64,000 bases of DNA from Anaerolineae bacterium (GCA_030425205.1 JAUIAP010000002.1:336534-400533); one strand, 5' to 3'. Numbered from the stretch's first letter, positions 27,236 to 35,471 are shown. Made by a program: numbers and translations. Notes: generated by a model not told the origin, from the letters alone.

Positions 27236-29059
27236 TTATGCCAACACTGCATCAGCCCCATAAACCTTGACCAACTCAACCTCACGCTCCTTGCGGAACT
27301 GCTTGGTGTACAGATCATAGTAATGTCCGCGTTCACGCAGCAACTCCCGGTGGGTGCCAATCTCGTCGATCTGCCCATCTTTCAACACGAGAATCCTGTC
27401 CGCATTCTTGATTGTGCTGAGACGATGCGCAATTACAAAGCTCGTGCGCCCCTGCATTAACGTTTCCATTCCCTGTTGAATCAACGCCTCCGTCAATGTG
27501 TCCACCGAGCTGGTCGCCTCATCCATAATCAGAATGTCTGGGTCTGCCAAAATCGCCCGCGCCAAGCTGATCAACTGCTTCTGCCCAACAGAGAGCAACA
27601 CGCCATCTTCACCGACTTGCGTCGTGTACTGATGCTCAAGGTCGTTGATAAAGCTGTCTGCGCCAGCCGTTTGCGCCGCCGCAATCACCTCATCATCGGT
27701 CGCGTCGAGTCGCCCATAGCGGATGTTGTCGAGAATCGAGCCGCTGAACAGGTAAGGCGTTTGCAGCACCATGCCCAGCTTTGACTGGATGCCTTGCAGC
27801 GTCCACTCTTTGTAGTCGCGCCCTGCGATGCAGATGCGGCCATGTGTCGGTTCATAAAAGCGTGCGACAAGGTTAACAATCGTGCTTTTTCCGGCTCCCG
27901 TTGGTCCAACCAGTGCGAGCGTTTCGCCGGGTCTGACGTGCAGGCTAAAGTCATGCAGCACGTCATTTTCGTTGTCGTAGGCGAAATGGACGTGGTCGAA
28001 TACGATGTCGCCACGCAGCGACACAGGATCAACCGCGTTCGCACTATCGACGATTGTAGGTTCTGTGTCGAGCAGCGAAAAGACACGTTCGGCCGATGCT
28101 ATCGCCTGCTGCATCGTTGCATAGACTGCCGCCAACTGTTGAATCGGCCATAACATAAATGTTACATAGCCGACAAACGCCTGAATTTCACCGACAGACA
28201 GTTGCCCTAGTTCAACCTGCCAACCACCGACCCAAATGATCGCACCGACGCCCAGCGCAGCGATAAACTGCACGACGGGCAAGAACAATGCAGACAGCCA
28301 CATCGCCCGAAAACTCGACTCAAACATCGTCGTCGTCAAATCTTCAAAGCGGTCTAAATTGATATCTTCGCGCCCCAATGCCTTGACGACACGCGCACCG
28401 CTGATGCTCTCACTGTAGGCGCGTGTGATATTGCTGTTTGCTTTTCGGACGGTGCGATATTGCTGCAAAATCCGTCGTTTGAAATACCATGCTGCAACCA
28501 AGATCAGCGGTACGATTAGCGCCACCACGCTCGCCAGCTGCCAGTTCATCCAGAACATGAAGGCGAGCGAGGTTGAAATTGCCGCAGTACCCCACATCAA
28601 ATCCAAAAAGCCCCACGAAACGAGGTCGCCCACGCGGGTCACGTCTGATGTCACACGCGCTTGTAACCACCCCGTTGGTGTCTTGTCATAGTAGGCAAGT
28701 TGCAGCTTTTGTAAATGGGCAAACATCTCTTTGCGCAGGTCATACTGCACGCGATGCCCCAAATAGCCTGCGCTGATGATGAACAGAAAGACACAAAGTG
28801 CAAACGGAATCCAGACCAATCCATACTGGATCGAGGTCTCCGTCAGCCGCTGCATATCACCCGCCATCAACCCTTCGTCGATCACGCGTGCCACCAGCAC
28901 GTTGAAGTACGCCTCCAGCATCGACACAAACAAGATGCCCAATGCGAAGCCACCCATCATCTGCCAATGGCGGAACCCGAGTTTTGCCGTGCGCCGTAGC
29001 GTCGAGACGTTTACTTGGGTTTCGAAATCTTCTTCTTCAAAAAACAGTTCTTCGTCCAT
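27236..29059 (-). CDS. Heterodimeric ABC exporter, consensus-Walker-B subunit
   Basis: 607 residues: six-helix exporter membrane domain (about 30-330), then a nucleotide-binding domain with Walker A LVGPTGAGKSTIVNLV, Walker B ILIMDEATSSVD with the normal catalytic Glu, and H-loop VIAHRLSTI. The signature is altered to LSVGQ instead of LSGGQ. With the partner encoded upstream this gives one full and one degenerate ATP site, as known for BmrCD, LmrCD and TM287/288. Such exporters move drugs, lipids or peptides. No Shine-Dalgarno sequence is seen; it starts 74 bases after the partner gene. Confidence 0.95.
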   Translation of the reverse strand: MDEELFFEEEDFETQVNVSTLRRTAKLGFRHWQMMGGFALGILFVSMLEAYFNVLVARVIDEGLMAGDMQRLTETSIQYGLVWIPFALCVFLFIISAGYLGHRVQYDLRKEMFAHLQKLQLAYYDKTPTGWLQARVTSDVTRVGDLVSWGFLDLMWGTAAISTSLAFMFWMNWQLASVVALIVPLILVAAWYFKRRILQQYRTVRKANSNITRAYSESISGARVVKALGREDINLDRFEDLTTTMFESSFRAMWLSALFLPVVQFIAALGVGAIIWVGGWQVELGQLSVGEIQAFVGYVTFMLWPIQQLAAVYATMQQAIASAERVFSLLDTEPTIVDSANAVDPVSLRGDIVFDHVHFAYDNENDVLHDFSLHVRPGETLALVGPTGAGKSTIVNLVARFYEPTHGRICIAGRDYKEWTLQGIQSKLGMVLQTPYLFSGSILDNIRYGRLDATDDEVIAAAQTAGADSFINDLEHQYTTQVGEDGVLLSVGQKQLISLARAILADPDILIMDEATSSVDTLTEALIQQGMETLMQGRTSFVIAHRLSTIKNADRILVLKDGQIDEIGTHRELLRERGHYYDLYTKQFRKEREVELVKVYGADAVLA

Positions 29060-29132
29060 AATTATGTCGAATGGACTCTCGTCCGTTCCTCCGAACTCTC
29101 AGGAACGTCAGTTCCTGCAAAATCATCTTTCA

Positions 29133-30965
29133 TCATGCAAAGACGAACTCACGGTTGTCTTCCGCGATCTCCGCTTCTAAATCACTCTCGATGCTCGCCT
29201 GCAACTCGTAAATGCGGCGATAGGTTCCACCCCTTGCCAGCAACTCGTGATGCGTGCCGCGCTCAGTGATGCGCCCTTTGTCCATGACGAGAATTAGGTC
29301 GGCGTGCATCACCGATTGGATGCGATGGGCAATGATGAAGGTCGTGCGACTTTCAGCCGCGCCCAACATCGCCTCCCGAATCTGCGTCTCCGTTTCGGTG
29401 TCTACCGCGCTCGTCGAGTCGTCCATAATCAAAATGGCGGGTTGCTGCAAAATGGTACGTGCCAACGCGACACGCTGCTTTTGTCCACCTGACAAGGTGA
29501 CCCCGCGCTCGCCCACGATGGTGTCATACCCATCAGGGAATCCGAGAATCACGTCATGCACAGCCGCTGCCTTCGCTGCCGCAAAGACTTCCTCGTCGGT
29601 CACAGCACGTCTTGCGCCATAAAGAATGTTCTCGCGAATCGTCGTCGCAAACAGGAACGCCTCCTGCATCACGATACCGATCTGCTCGCGCAAGAAGTTG
29701 CGCGGATAGCGGTTGAGTTCCACGCCGTCAAGCGTGATACTGCCGCTCGTGTAGTCGTAGAAACGCGGCAGGAGGTTGACAAGTGTCGTCTTGCCTGAAC
29801 CGGTTGAACCGAGCAGGGCGACTGTTTGCCCTGCGGTGAGCTCAAAACTGATGTCGTGCAGGACAGTCGTCTCTTCCCCAGCGTAGTTAAAGTTGAGTTT
29901 CTTGAATACGATGTCGCCGTTGAGCGTCGCGGGTGGGCGGATGCTTTTGGCGTTGGTGATTGGTTCACGGCCCTGCTCGATGATGTCACGAATTCGGCCG
30001 AAACTGACAAGCGCCATGCTGATTTCCGATAAAAAGCGTCCTAAGTTGCGAATCGGCCAAATCAACTGGTTGACCAGCCCAATCGACACGATAAACAGCC
30101 CGACGCTGATTTCGCTATTTAAGGCCATCCGTGCGCCAAACCAGAGTGAAAAGACGATTTGCGCCCCGCACAGTAGATCGGTACTCGGCCAGTAGGCGGC
30201 GTGAGCGCGTGTCAGATTCTTACCCTTGAGATATTTTTCATAGTTCTCTGTCTCAAAGCGTTCGATCTCGTGTTCCGACCGTCCAAATGCGCGCACAACG
30301 CGCACGCCAGCCAACGCCTCTTGTAGCTGATTGGTCAGACGTGCCTCTTGTTCTTGAAATTTCTCATACCTACGTCCAATTACGCTGAAGAAGATGTAAG
30401 AAATGGCAAGCACAAACGGGATGACCGCGATCGAGAAAAACGCATAGCGCACGTTGATCCAAAGCAGCACACCAAAGTTGACGATGAATAGGGCGATAAT
30501 TCGGCCGATTCCAATCGCCTGCTCCGCAAAGAGCTTGCGAATGGTGTCCACGTCTGATGTGGAGCGCGAGAGCAGTTCGCCCGTCTGCATTCTGTCGTGA
30601 TAGGTGAACGACAAGCGTTGCAAATGGTCATACAAGAAGTCGCGCAGCCGTTTGACCACCCGCTCCGAGGCAAATGCCGCCCAGCGTCCGCTGATGGCCG
30701 AAAACAGCCCTTGCAGCAACGCCAGCACCACGATGCCAAGCGCATAGAATGGCAACTGCCCATAAATGTTGTCGCTGGGCAGCACCTCATCGACGAATCG
30801 GCCGATTACCAAATACATGCCAGTATTCGCCAACGCCGCTAGCCCAACACCGAATAATGCGGCTGAATACAGACCACGATAGCCTGTTAGCAGCAGCCAA
30901 AGACCCCTTGCCCGTTGTGGCACGGCAGTCTGTTTTAGGTTGAATGAATCGTTATCCTGTTGCAT
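29133..30965 (-). CDS. Heterodimeric ABC exporter, degenerate-Walker-B subunit
   Basis: 610 residues: six-helix membrane domain (about 30-330) and a nucleotide-binding domain with Walker A LLGSTGSGKTTLVNLL, signature LSGGQKQRVALA and H-loop IIAHRIQSV. Walker B reads AILIMDDSTSAVD: the catalytic Glu is replaced by Asp, the hallmark of the degenerate site in heterodimeric exporters. Together with the LSVGQ signature of the partner, the two changes fall in the same composite site. The ATG is preceded directly by a heptad-repeat hairpin, with no visible ribosome-binding site, and farther up by two terminators and a 26-codon ORF. Confidence 0.95.
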   Translation of the reverse strand: MQQDNDSFNLKQTAVPQRARGLWLLLTGYRGLYSAALFGVGLAALANTGMYLVIGRFVDEVLPSDNIYGQLPFYALGIVVLALLQGLFSAISGRWAAFASERVVKRLRDFLYDHLQRLSFTYHDRMQTGELLSRSTSDVDTIRKLFAEQAIGIGRIIALFIVNFGVLLWINVRYAFFSIAVIPFVLAISYIFFSVIGRRYEKFQEQEARLTNQLQEALAGVRVVRAFGRSEHEIERFETENYEKYLKGKNLTRAHAAYWPSTDLLCGAQIVFSLWFGARMALNSEISVGLFIVSIGLVNQLIWPIRNLGRFLSEISMALVSFGRIRDIIEQGREPITNAKSIRPPATLNGDIVFKKLNFNYAGEETTVLHDISFELTAGQTVALLGSTGSGKTTLVNLLPRFYDYTSGSITLDGVELNRYPRNFLREQIGIVMQEAFLFATTIRENILYGARRAVTDEEVFAAAKAAAVHDVILGFPDGYDTIVGERGVTLSGGQKQRVALARTILQQPAILIMDDSTSAVDTETETQIREAMLGAAESRTTFIIAHRIQSVMHADLILVMDKGRITERGTHHELLARGGTYRRIYELQASIESDLEAEIAEDNREFVFA

Positions 30966-30972
30966 GGTTTAC

Positions 30973-31047
30973 CAGTTGCTAGTGGCTAGTGGCTAGCGGC
31001 TAGTACGTCTCCGCACTAGCCACCAGCCACCAACGACTAGCCACTTA
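30973..31047. repeat. Inverted tandem-heptad hairpin, copy E, at the exporter start
   Basis: The left arm is AGTTGCTAGTGGCTAGTGGC followed by TAGCGGCTAGT. The right arm is ACTAGCCACCAGCCACC followed by AACGACTAGCCACT. The heptad is CTAGTGG/CCACTAG, as in the right arm of copy A. Its edge is 7 bases from the exporter ATG, so on the mRNA the structure would border the translation start. Confidence 0.78.
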
Positions 31048-31052
31048 AGAAA

Positions 31053-31083
31053 TAAAAAAGGTCACGGGCGCACCCATGACCTA
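31053..31083 (-). terminator. Intrinsic terminator 2 of the short-ORF transcript
   Basis: Read on the minus strand: AGGTCATGGGTGCGCCCGTG continuing into ACCTTTTTTATT. The outer stem is AGGTCA/TGACCT with an inner GGG/CCC, followed by a run of T. It nearly duplicates the hairpin 35 bases upstream. Confidence 0.8.
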
Positions 31084-31087
31084 TGTA

Positions 31088-31122
31088 ATAAAAAAGGTCA
31101 CGGGCAAATGCGCCGTGACCTT
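31088..31122 (-). terminator. Intrinsic terminator 1 of the short-ORF transcript
   Basis: A perfect 10-bp stem AAGGTCACGG/CCGTGACCTT (31113-31122 with 31094-31103 on the minus strand) followed by TTTTTTATT. It lies 32 bases beyond the stop of the 26-codon ORF. Tandem terminators this similar imply that transcription must be stopped tightly, or that one of them is a switchable attenuator for the exporter genes. Confidence 0.88.
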
Positions 31123-31153
31123 AGATTTACTCGTTACGAACGTTGTCGTTGAA

Positions 31154-31234
31154 TCAATCGGCCGATAGGCGCACCTCTCCTACGGTTGCTGCAAAACCAC
31201 CATTGGGGACTCTGTAGAATTCGTAGTGCGTCAT
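31154..31234 (-). CDS. 26-residue peptide ORF ahead of the ABC exporter
   Basis: The ORF encodes MTHYEFYRVP...GEVRLSAD (26 residues). Support is unusually good for so short a gene: a consensus promoter (31273-31301), a leader of about 30 bases, GAGAGGA upstream of the ATG, and two intrinsic terminators 32 bases beyond the stop codon. The product is soluble-looking, without a signal peptide or Cys, with a central PNGGFAATVG. The last codons are made by a TCGGCCGAT copy (Ser-Ala-Asp). It could be a small protein, a leader peptide controlling the exporter, or an exported or modified peptide. Nothing in the sequence decides among these. Confidence 0.6.
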   Translation of the reverse strand: MTHYEFYRVPNGGFAATVGEVRLSAD

Positions 31235-31272
31235 AAAACCGATTCCTCTCACTTGAAATTTGATTGGCTTTC

Positions 31273-31301
31273 AGAATAACATGCAGATCGGGATGTGTCA
31301 A
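31273..31301 (-). promoter_or_regulatory. Consensus sigma-70-type promoter of the short ORF
   Basis: On the minus strand TTGACA (31301-31296), a 17-base spacer and TATTCT (31278-31273). The -35 is perfect and the spacing ideal. Transcription would start near 31266 and run through the 26-codon ORF into the tandem terminators. Confidence 0.82.
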
Positions 31302-31391
31302 CCGTCAAATTAGATAATAGTCGAACTCAACAGAACGTTTACATTCTGACACGTGCGATTGGATGTTACGGTCGCCCGCATTTGCAATCGT

Positions 31392-31814
31392 TCAATCCCC
31401 CTGCAAGGTGACGATAATTCGCCGGCCGCGTGCGTGGTTGCGATGCTCACACAAGTAGATACCCTGCCATGTTCCCAGATTGAACGCGCCGTTCGTAATT
31501 GGAACTGTCAACGATGCCCCGATCAAGATCGCCTTGATGTGGGCGGGCATATCGTCGGGGCCTTCGTAAGTGTGTAGCAGATAGGGGGCGTTTTCGGGAG
31601 CCAAGACGTTGAAATGGGATTCAAGGTCGATTCGCACGGTCGGATCTGCATCTTCATTGATTGCAAGCGAGGCCGACGTATGTTGAATAAATAGGTGGGC
31701 AAGCCCAATCTGAAAACCCCGTAGCTCTGGCAACTGCGCCAAAATTTCGTCGGTGACCAGATGAAAGCCACGTGATTTGGGGGAGAGGGTCAGGGTTGTC
31801 TGATGATACGCCAT
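31392..31814 (-). CDS. yjbQ: YjbQ/UPF0047 family protein
   Basis: 140 residues, full length for the family. Typical motifs: FIQHTSASLAINEDADPTVR (with the conserved His and Asp) and the C-terminal LGTWQGIYLCEHRNHARGRR. Members have been linked to a secondary thiamine-phosphate synthase activity, but their physiological role is unsettled. It is a single gene on the minus strand. The promoter of the short peptide ORF lies just past its stop codon, so the two are separate transcription units. Confidence 0.95.
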   Translation of the reverse strand: MAYHQTTLTLSPKSRGFHLVTDEILAQLPELRGFQIGLAHLFIQHTSASLAINEDADPTVRIDLESHFNVLAPENAPYLLHTYEGPDDMPAHIKAILIGASLTVPITNGAFNLGTWQGIYLCEHRNHARGRRIIVTLQGD

Positions 31815-31856
31815 GGGAAGAAGGTGTGTGCAGTCACCTGCACACTATTTTTCTGT

Positions 31857-33194
31857 CTAATCTGAACCGACAATCTTATAAACGACTCCGCCTATGTCCA
31901 ACACGTAGAGTTCTCCACGTGCGTCTTCACCAAAGCTGGAGATCGAATATCCAGCATCGAGAACGACCTGCATCTGATTGGGTTGGGTCGAAGACCAAAT
32001 TGTGCCAGCGCAGAAATCGGCGAAGAAGTAGTTGCCGTCTAGGGCGGGCAGATCGGCACCGCGATAGACGTAACCGCCCGTAATTGAACAGCCTTCGCTG
32101 TGGTCATATTCGAGAATAGGGGGAATCGCGTCGGGCAATAAATTTTCGCAATTGTTGATATAGCAGTGCGTGCCTTCATAGACGTTCCAGCCATAATTGC
32201 CGCCGCCAGTCGATTCGGCCGATTCAAAGCTAATCTCCTCCCACACATTCTGACCGACATCACCAATGTACATATCGCCCGTTGCGCGGTCGAAACTAAA
32301 CCGCCACGGATTGCGCCAACCATACGTCCAAACCTCGTCGGCCCCGGACGTGTCACCTACAAACGGATTGTCGCTCGGAATGGCATAGGGGTCACCGTTG
32401 TCTACGTCGATGCGCAAAATGGAGCCGAGCAATGTCTGGGGATTTTGCCCATTGTTTTCAGGGTCTCCACCGCTGCCGCCGTCGCCAAGTCCGATATAGA
32501 GATAGCCGTCGTCGCCAAACTGAAGCTGTCCGCCATTATGATTGCGGAATGGCTGTGGCACAGTGAGCAAAACACGCTCTTTGTTCTCGTTGGCTGCGTT
32601 GCCATCACCACTAAATTCCGCAACGATCACGCTACCGCCCGCACCTGTGTAGTAGACAAAAAAGCGATTGTTATTCGCATAGTCAGGATGAAAGGCGACG
32701 GAGAGCAATCCTTGTTCGCTGCCACTATCATCGACGCGGTCAGCTATATCCAAGAACGGCTCATCGAGGACGGTCCCATTTTCGATCACATAGATGCGAC
32801 CTTGCGCCGCCACAGTGAACAAGCGGTCATCGCCCGCATGGGTGAGATAGACGAGCTTTTCTAGCCCATCAGCAATCTCTGTTAATTGCAGCGATTGGGC
32901 GAGCACAGGGGATTCGTTGACGATGAGTGGCAGCGAGGTTGCAAATTCGGCCGATGGCGTGATCTCCACCACGGCCTCCGTCGTTGGTTCCGGTGGTGAT
33001 ACTGTTGCTGTCGGTTCGGGTGTCGCGGCTTGTAAATCGGCCGATGTTGCAACAGGCTCGGACGTCGCTGCAACCTGCTCTGTCACAGTGGTTACAGTCG
33101 GTACATCCGTGACTGCCACAGGTTCAACTGGAGCATCTGCGCCGCCACAAGCGACGAGCAATAAAACAAATAGGATTGGGATAAATCTATTCAT
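31857..33194 (-). CDS. Glucose/sorbosone dehydrogenase-like lipoprotein (soluble, PQQ-type propeller)
   Basis: 445 residues from the ATG at 33194. The lipoprotein signal ends in LLLVACGG. A Thr/Val/Pro-rich linker runs to about residue 100. The rest is a GSDH-type six-bladed propeller: LTEIADGLEKLVYLTHAGDD, LLSVAFHPDYANNNRFFVYY, FRNHNGGQLQFGDDGYLYIG (catalytic-His region) and VWTYGWRNPWRFSFDRATGD. Such enzymes oxidise aldoses with PQQ. The longer ORF start at 33305 would overlap citrate synthase and lacks a signal peptide. An intrinsic terminator ends 8 bases upstream of the ATG and no ribosome-binding site is visible. Confidence 0.9.
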   Translation of the reverse strand: MNRFIPILFVLLLVACGGADAPVEPVAVTDVPTVTTVTEQVAATSEPVATSADLQAATPEPTATVSPPEPTTEAVVEITPSAEFATSLPLIVNESPVLAQSLQLTEIADGLEKLVYLTHAGDDRLFTVAAQGRIYVIENGTVLDEPFLDIADRVDDSGSEQGLLSVAFHPDYANNNRFFVYYTGAGGSVIVAEFSGDGNAANENKERVLLTVPQPFRNHNGGQLQFGDDGYLYIGLGDGGSGGDPENNGQNPQTLLGSILRIDVDNGDPYAIPSDNPFVGDTSGADEVWTYGWRNPWRFSFDRATGDMYIGDVGQNVWEEISFESAESTGGGNYGWNVYEGTHCYINNCENLLPDAIPPILEYDHSEGCSITGGYVYRGADLPALDGNYFFADFCAGTIWSSTQPNQMQVVLDAGYSISSFGEDARGELYVLDIGGVVYKIVGSD

Positions 33195-33201
33195 AGGATG
33201 C

Positions 33202-33229
33202 AAAAAGCGGACGATTTCGTCCGCTTTTG
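33202..33229 (-). terminator. Intrinsic terminator after citrate synthase
   Basis: An 11-bp perfect stem AAAAGCGGACG/CGTCCGCTTTT (33203-33213 with 33218-33228), loop ATTT, usable on both strands. It fits the end of the gltA transcript (stop at 33256). It abuts the start of the sugar dehydrogenase gene and would occupy its ribosome-binding region. Confidence 0.85.
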
Positions 33230-33255
33230 ATAAATGTTGCAGGTAGATTGGTCGA

Positions 33256-34395
33256 TTAGTCGCGGTTGTCGAGCTCAACCCATGCCAGCTCTGTTTCGCC
33301 AACATAGGCAGCGGTCGGCCGAATCAGGCGGTTGTTCTCGAACTGCTCCAAAATGTGGGCGGTCCAACCTGAAACACGTGACATGGCAAACGCACAAGTG
33401 AACTGATCGATCGGCAATCCAATCATGTAAAGGACGATTGACGAGTAGTAATCGACATTCGGATAGAGGTTGCGCTCAACGAAGTAATCATCCTGCGCAG
33501 CCAAATTCTCAATCGTTTCAGCGACGCCAAACCAGTGACTTTCGCTGCTGCTCGCCGACATTTTCTTCGCCAATGGGCCAAGAACTTTGCCGCGTGGGTC
33601 GGTTGCCTTGTAAACGCGATGGCCGATACCCATGATGCGGTTACCAGCAGCGCGATGTGCCTTATACCACTTTTCAACGTCGCCACTTTCATATGCCTCG
33701 ACAAACTGTTCCATCGCACGTTGGTTTGCACGACCATGTGCGTCACCTTTTAACGTACCGATGCCACTTGTGATGGCAGAGTACATGTCAGAAATGGTTG
33801 CGAATGTCACGCGAGCAGAGAAGGTTGAGGCGTTGAAGCCGTGATCTGCGAGACAAACGAGATAGGCATCCATCGCCGCTTCCGCCGCTTCATCTGGATC
33901 TTCGCCGTTGAGCATGTAGAGGAAGTTGCCAGCAATGCTGCCACCCTCACGCGGTGCAATTGGCTCTTTGCCCGTGCGAATGCGTTCCCATGCCGCAACA
34001 ATCGTTGGAATAACGGCCGTTAAAGATTTTGATTGCCGCAACAAATTTTCGCGCGTCAACTCATCTGCATTTTCATCAACCGTACCGAGTGCGCTGACGG
34101 CTGTCCGTAACACTGCCATTGGGTGGGCATTGTGCGGCAACGTTTTGAGCATGTCGGCAACAACCTGCGGCATCGCCCGCATCTCCGCCAGCTCTGCCTT
34201 CAGTGCGTCCAACTCCGTCTGATTTGGCAACTTGCCATACCAAAGCAGATAGACAACTTCCTCAAACCATGCCTTTACGCCGAGGTCGAGAATGTCATAT
34301 CCACGATAGATCAACTCGCCATTCACGCCATCAACGCGGCTTAATGTTGTGTCCGCTACTACCACACCTGCAAGACCTTGTGCTTTGTCTGCCAT
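33256..34395 (-). CDS. gltA: Citrate synthase
   Basis: 379 residues, the short type of citrate synthase common outside Gram-negative enterics. Active-site features: HGFNASTFSARV, GDAHGRANQ (His), GIGHRVYKATDPRGK (His) and YPNVDYYSSIVLYMIGLP (Asp). It condenses acetyl-CoA (made by the PDH complex encoded in this window) with oxaloacetate. AAGGAG precedes the ATG. 2-Methylcitrate synthase is a close relative and cannot be fully excluded. Confidence 0.95.
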   Translation of the reverse strand: MADKAQGLAGVVVADTTLSRVDGVNGELIYRGYDILDLGVKAWFEEVVYLLWYGKLPNQTELDALKAELAEMRAMPQVVADMLKTLPHNAHPMAVLRTAVSALGTVDENADELTRENLLRQSKSLTAVIPTIVAAWERIRTGKEPIAPREGGSIAGNFLYMLNGEDPDEAAEAAMDAYLVCLADHGFNASTFSARVTFATISDMYSAITSGIGTLKGDAHGRANQRAMEQFVEAYESGDVEKWYKAHRAAGNRIMGIGHRVYKATDPRGKVLGPLAKKMSASSSESHWFGVAETIENLAAQDDYFVERNLYPNVDYYSSIVLYMIGLPIDQFTCAFAMSRVSGWTAHILEQFENNRLIRPTAAYVGETELAWVELDNRD

Positions 34396-34528
34396 GTTCT
34401 ATAAACTCCTTAAAAGTATTGCCTTTTGAATGAACTTAACGGTGATGTCTTGGTAATTTCTCACAGAAGGGGGAAAGGGGTGGACAGGCTCCACGATTCA
34501 ACCGTCAAAGTTACGTTTTTATCTAGTA

Positions 34529-34545
34529 ACGCTTATTATAAGCGT
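34529..34545. promoter_or_regulatory. Palindrome with embedded TATAAT upstream of gltA
   Basis: ACGCTTATTATAAGCGT is a perfect inverted repeat (7-base arms, 3-base centre). On the minus strand it contains TATAAT, which would be a -10 box, but no good -35 is found 17 bases upstream. It lies about 140 bases upstream of the gltA start. The rest of the 34396-34797 spacer holds the terminator at 34629 and nothing else that I recognise. Confidence 0.35.
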
Positions 34546-34628
34546 GCTTTATCAATTCTACCGTAGAACTCTATTCATCATTGATAGTTTTAGCATTATT
34601 GGTGTGCCAATGACCCCTTAAAAGTAAA

Positions 34629-34657
34629 AAGCCCCCGATTAGGGGGTGGGGGCTTTC
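34629..34657. terminator. Intrinsic terminator downstream of the GNAT gene
   Basis: A 9-bp stem AAAGCCCCC/GGGGGCTTT (34629-34637 with 34649-34657) around a G-rich loop. On the minus strand it is followed by T-rich sequence (GGCTTTTTACTTTT). It sits about 140 bases past the GNAT stop. Confidence 0.78.
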
Positions 34658-34797
34658 TCAGGGTCTTGCCGTTGGGGAAAGAGAAAAGAGGGAGGAGTTA
34701 ATTGCTGATATTGTAGTGGTTCTTAGATCAATACGGAAGGGGAAAAAGTTATAGAAAAAGTTATAGATCGGTGGCGTATTGGCTGAACGTCATGCTC

Positions 34798-35238
34798 TTA
34801 GACTCGCACAGTCGATTCTGGATAGCCATTAAAATCTGACCGCGACATAAACCGCTCAGGATTTGGGGATGTAACAAATCCAAACTGTTCATAAAGGGTA
34901 TGGGCATCTTGCGTGAACAGTGTCCATCTGCGTAAACCTTGCAAACTGGGATGAGCTAAGATGTGCGCGATGAGTTGTTTGCCAAAGCCATTGCCCCGTT
35001 CGGCCGAAATCACAAACACGTCCGCCAAATAGGCAAACGTCGCCTGATCGGTAATCACCCGCGCAAACGCAACCACCTTCTCCCCCCGCAACAGCGCAAA
35101 ACAGAGCGAATTCTGCATCGACTGCCGCACCGTCGCCAATGGGATGTTGGGACTCCAATAGGCGTGGTGGGCAAGAAAATCATGGACTTGCAATACATCA
35201 ATTTTTGATAGATCGGTAGTGAACTGTAGGTCAGACAT
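34798..35238 (-). CDS. GNAT-family N-acetyltransferase
   Basis: 146 residues with the GNAT core: ALLRGEKVVAFARVITDQAT (beta strands 2-3), LADVFVISAERGNGFGKQLI (acetyl-CoA-binding motif A with the R/Q-x-x-G-x-G/A pattern as RGNGFG) and FTQDAHTLYEQFGFV (motif B). It transfers an acetyl group from acetyl-CoA to an amine. The substrate is unknown; this short form resembles the YjgM/Sat-like general acetyltransferases. It is probably a single-gene unit ending at the terminator at 34629. Confidence 0.9.
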   Translation of the reverse strand: MSDLQFTTDLSKIDVLQVHDFLAHHAYWSPNIPLATVRQSMQNSLCFALLRGEKVVAFARVITDQATFAYLADVFVISAERGNGFGKQLIAHILAHPSLQGLRRWTLFTQDAHTLYEQFGFVTSPNPERFMSRSDFNGYPESTVRV

Positions 35239-35280
35239 GATGTGATATGGCTAACAGCGCGTGAGCCGTTCCGCTAAATG

Positions 35281-35310
35281 CAAAACCGACTCCCATGGGA
35301 GTCGGTTTTG
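35281..35310. terminator. Palindromic terminator after tRNA-Glu
   Basis: A perfect 30-base inverted repeat centred on CCATGG (arms CAAAACCGACTCCCA/TGGGAGTCGGTTTTG). It follows the tRNA by 6 bases on the minus strand and gives a stem ending in TTTTG. Confidence 0.75.
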
Positions 35311-35315
35311 TTTCA

Positions 35316-35388
35316 TGCCCCGTACGAGACTCGAACTCGTGTTTTAGCCTTGAGAGGGCTACGTCCTAGGCCGCTAGACGAACGGGGC
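35316..35388 (-). tRNA. tRNA-Glu: tRNA-Glu (anticodon CUC)
   Basis: On the minus strand the 73-base sequence folds as a cloverleaf: acceptor stem GCCCCGT/ACGGGGC, D arm with CTAGCGGCCTAGG, anticodon arm TAGCC-CTCTCAA-GGCTA, and T arm CGAGTTCGAGTCTCG. The anticodon is CTC, reading GAG (Glu). The discriminator base is A and CCA is not encoded. Confidence 0.95.
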
Positions 35389-35471
35389 GTAGAGCGACAG
35401 AAATTCTAACAAAGTGCAAGAAGCGTGTCAATAGAGTTGCCAACTTTGCCAGAATTGACGACGCTTGGAGG

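Noticed and set aside
31048..31125. Two copies of AAAAAAGGTCACGGGC, 35 bases apart, as a mini CRISPR array
   Set aside because: Each copy is half of an intrinsic terminator followed by a T run on the minus strand. There are only two, without spacer regularity or cas genes.
33195..33305. Longer N-terminus of the sugar dehydrogenase overlapping gltA
   Set aside because: It would place a lipoprotein signal inside the chain and overlap citrate synthase coding sequence. The ATG at 33194 gives a normal signal peptide.
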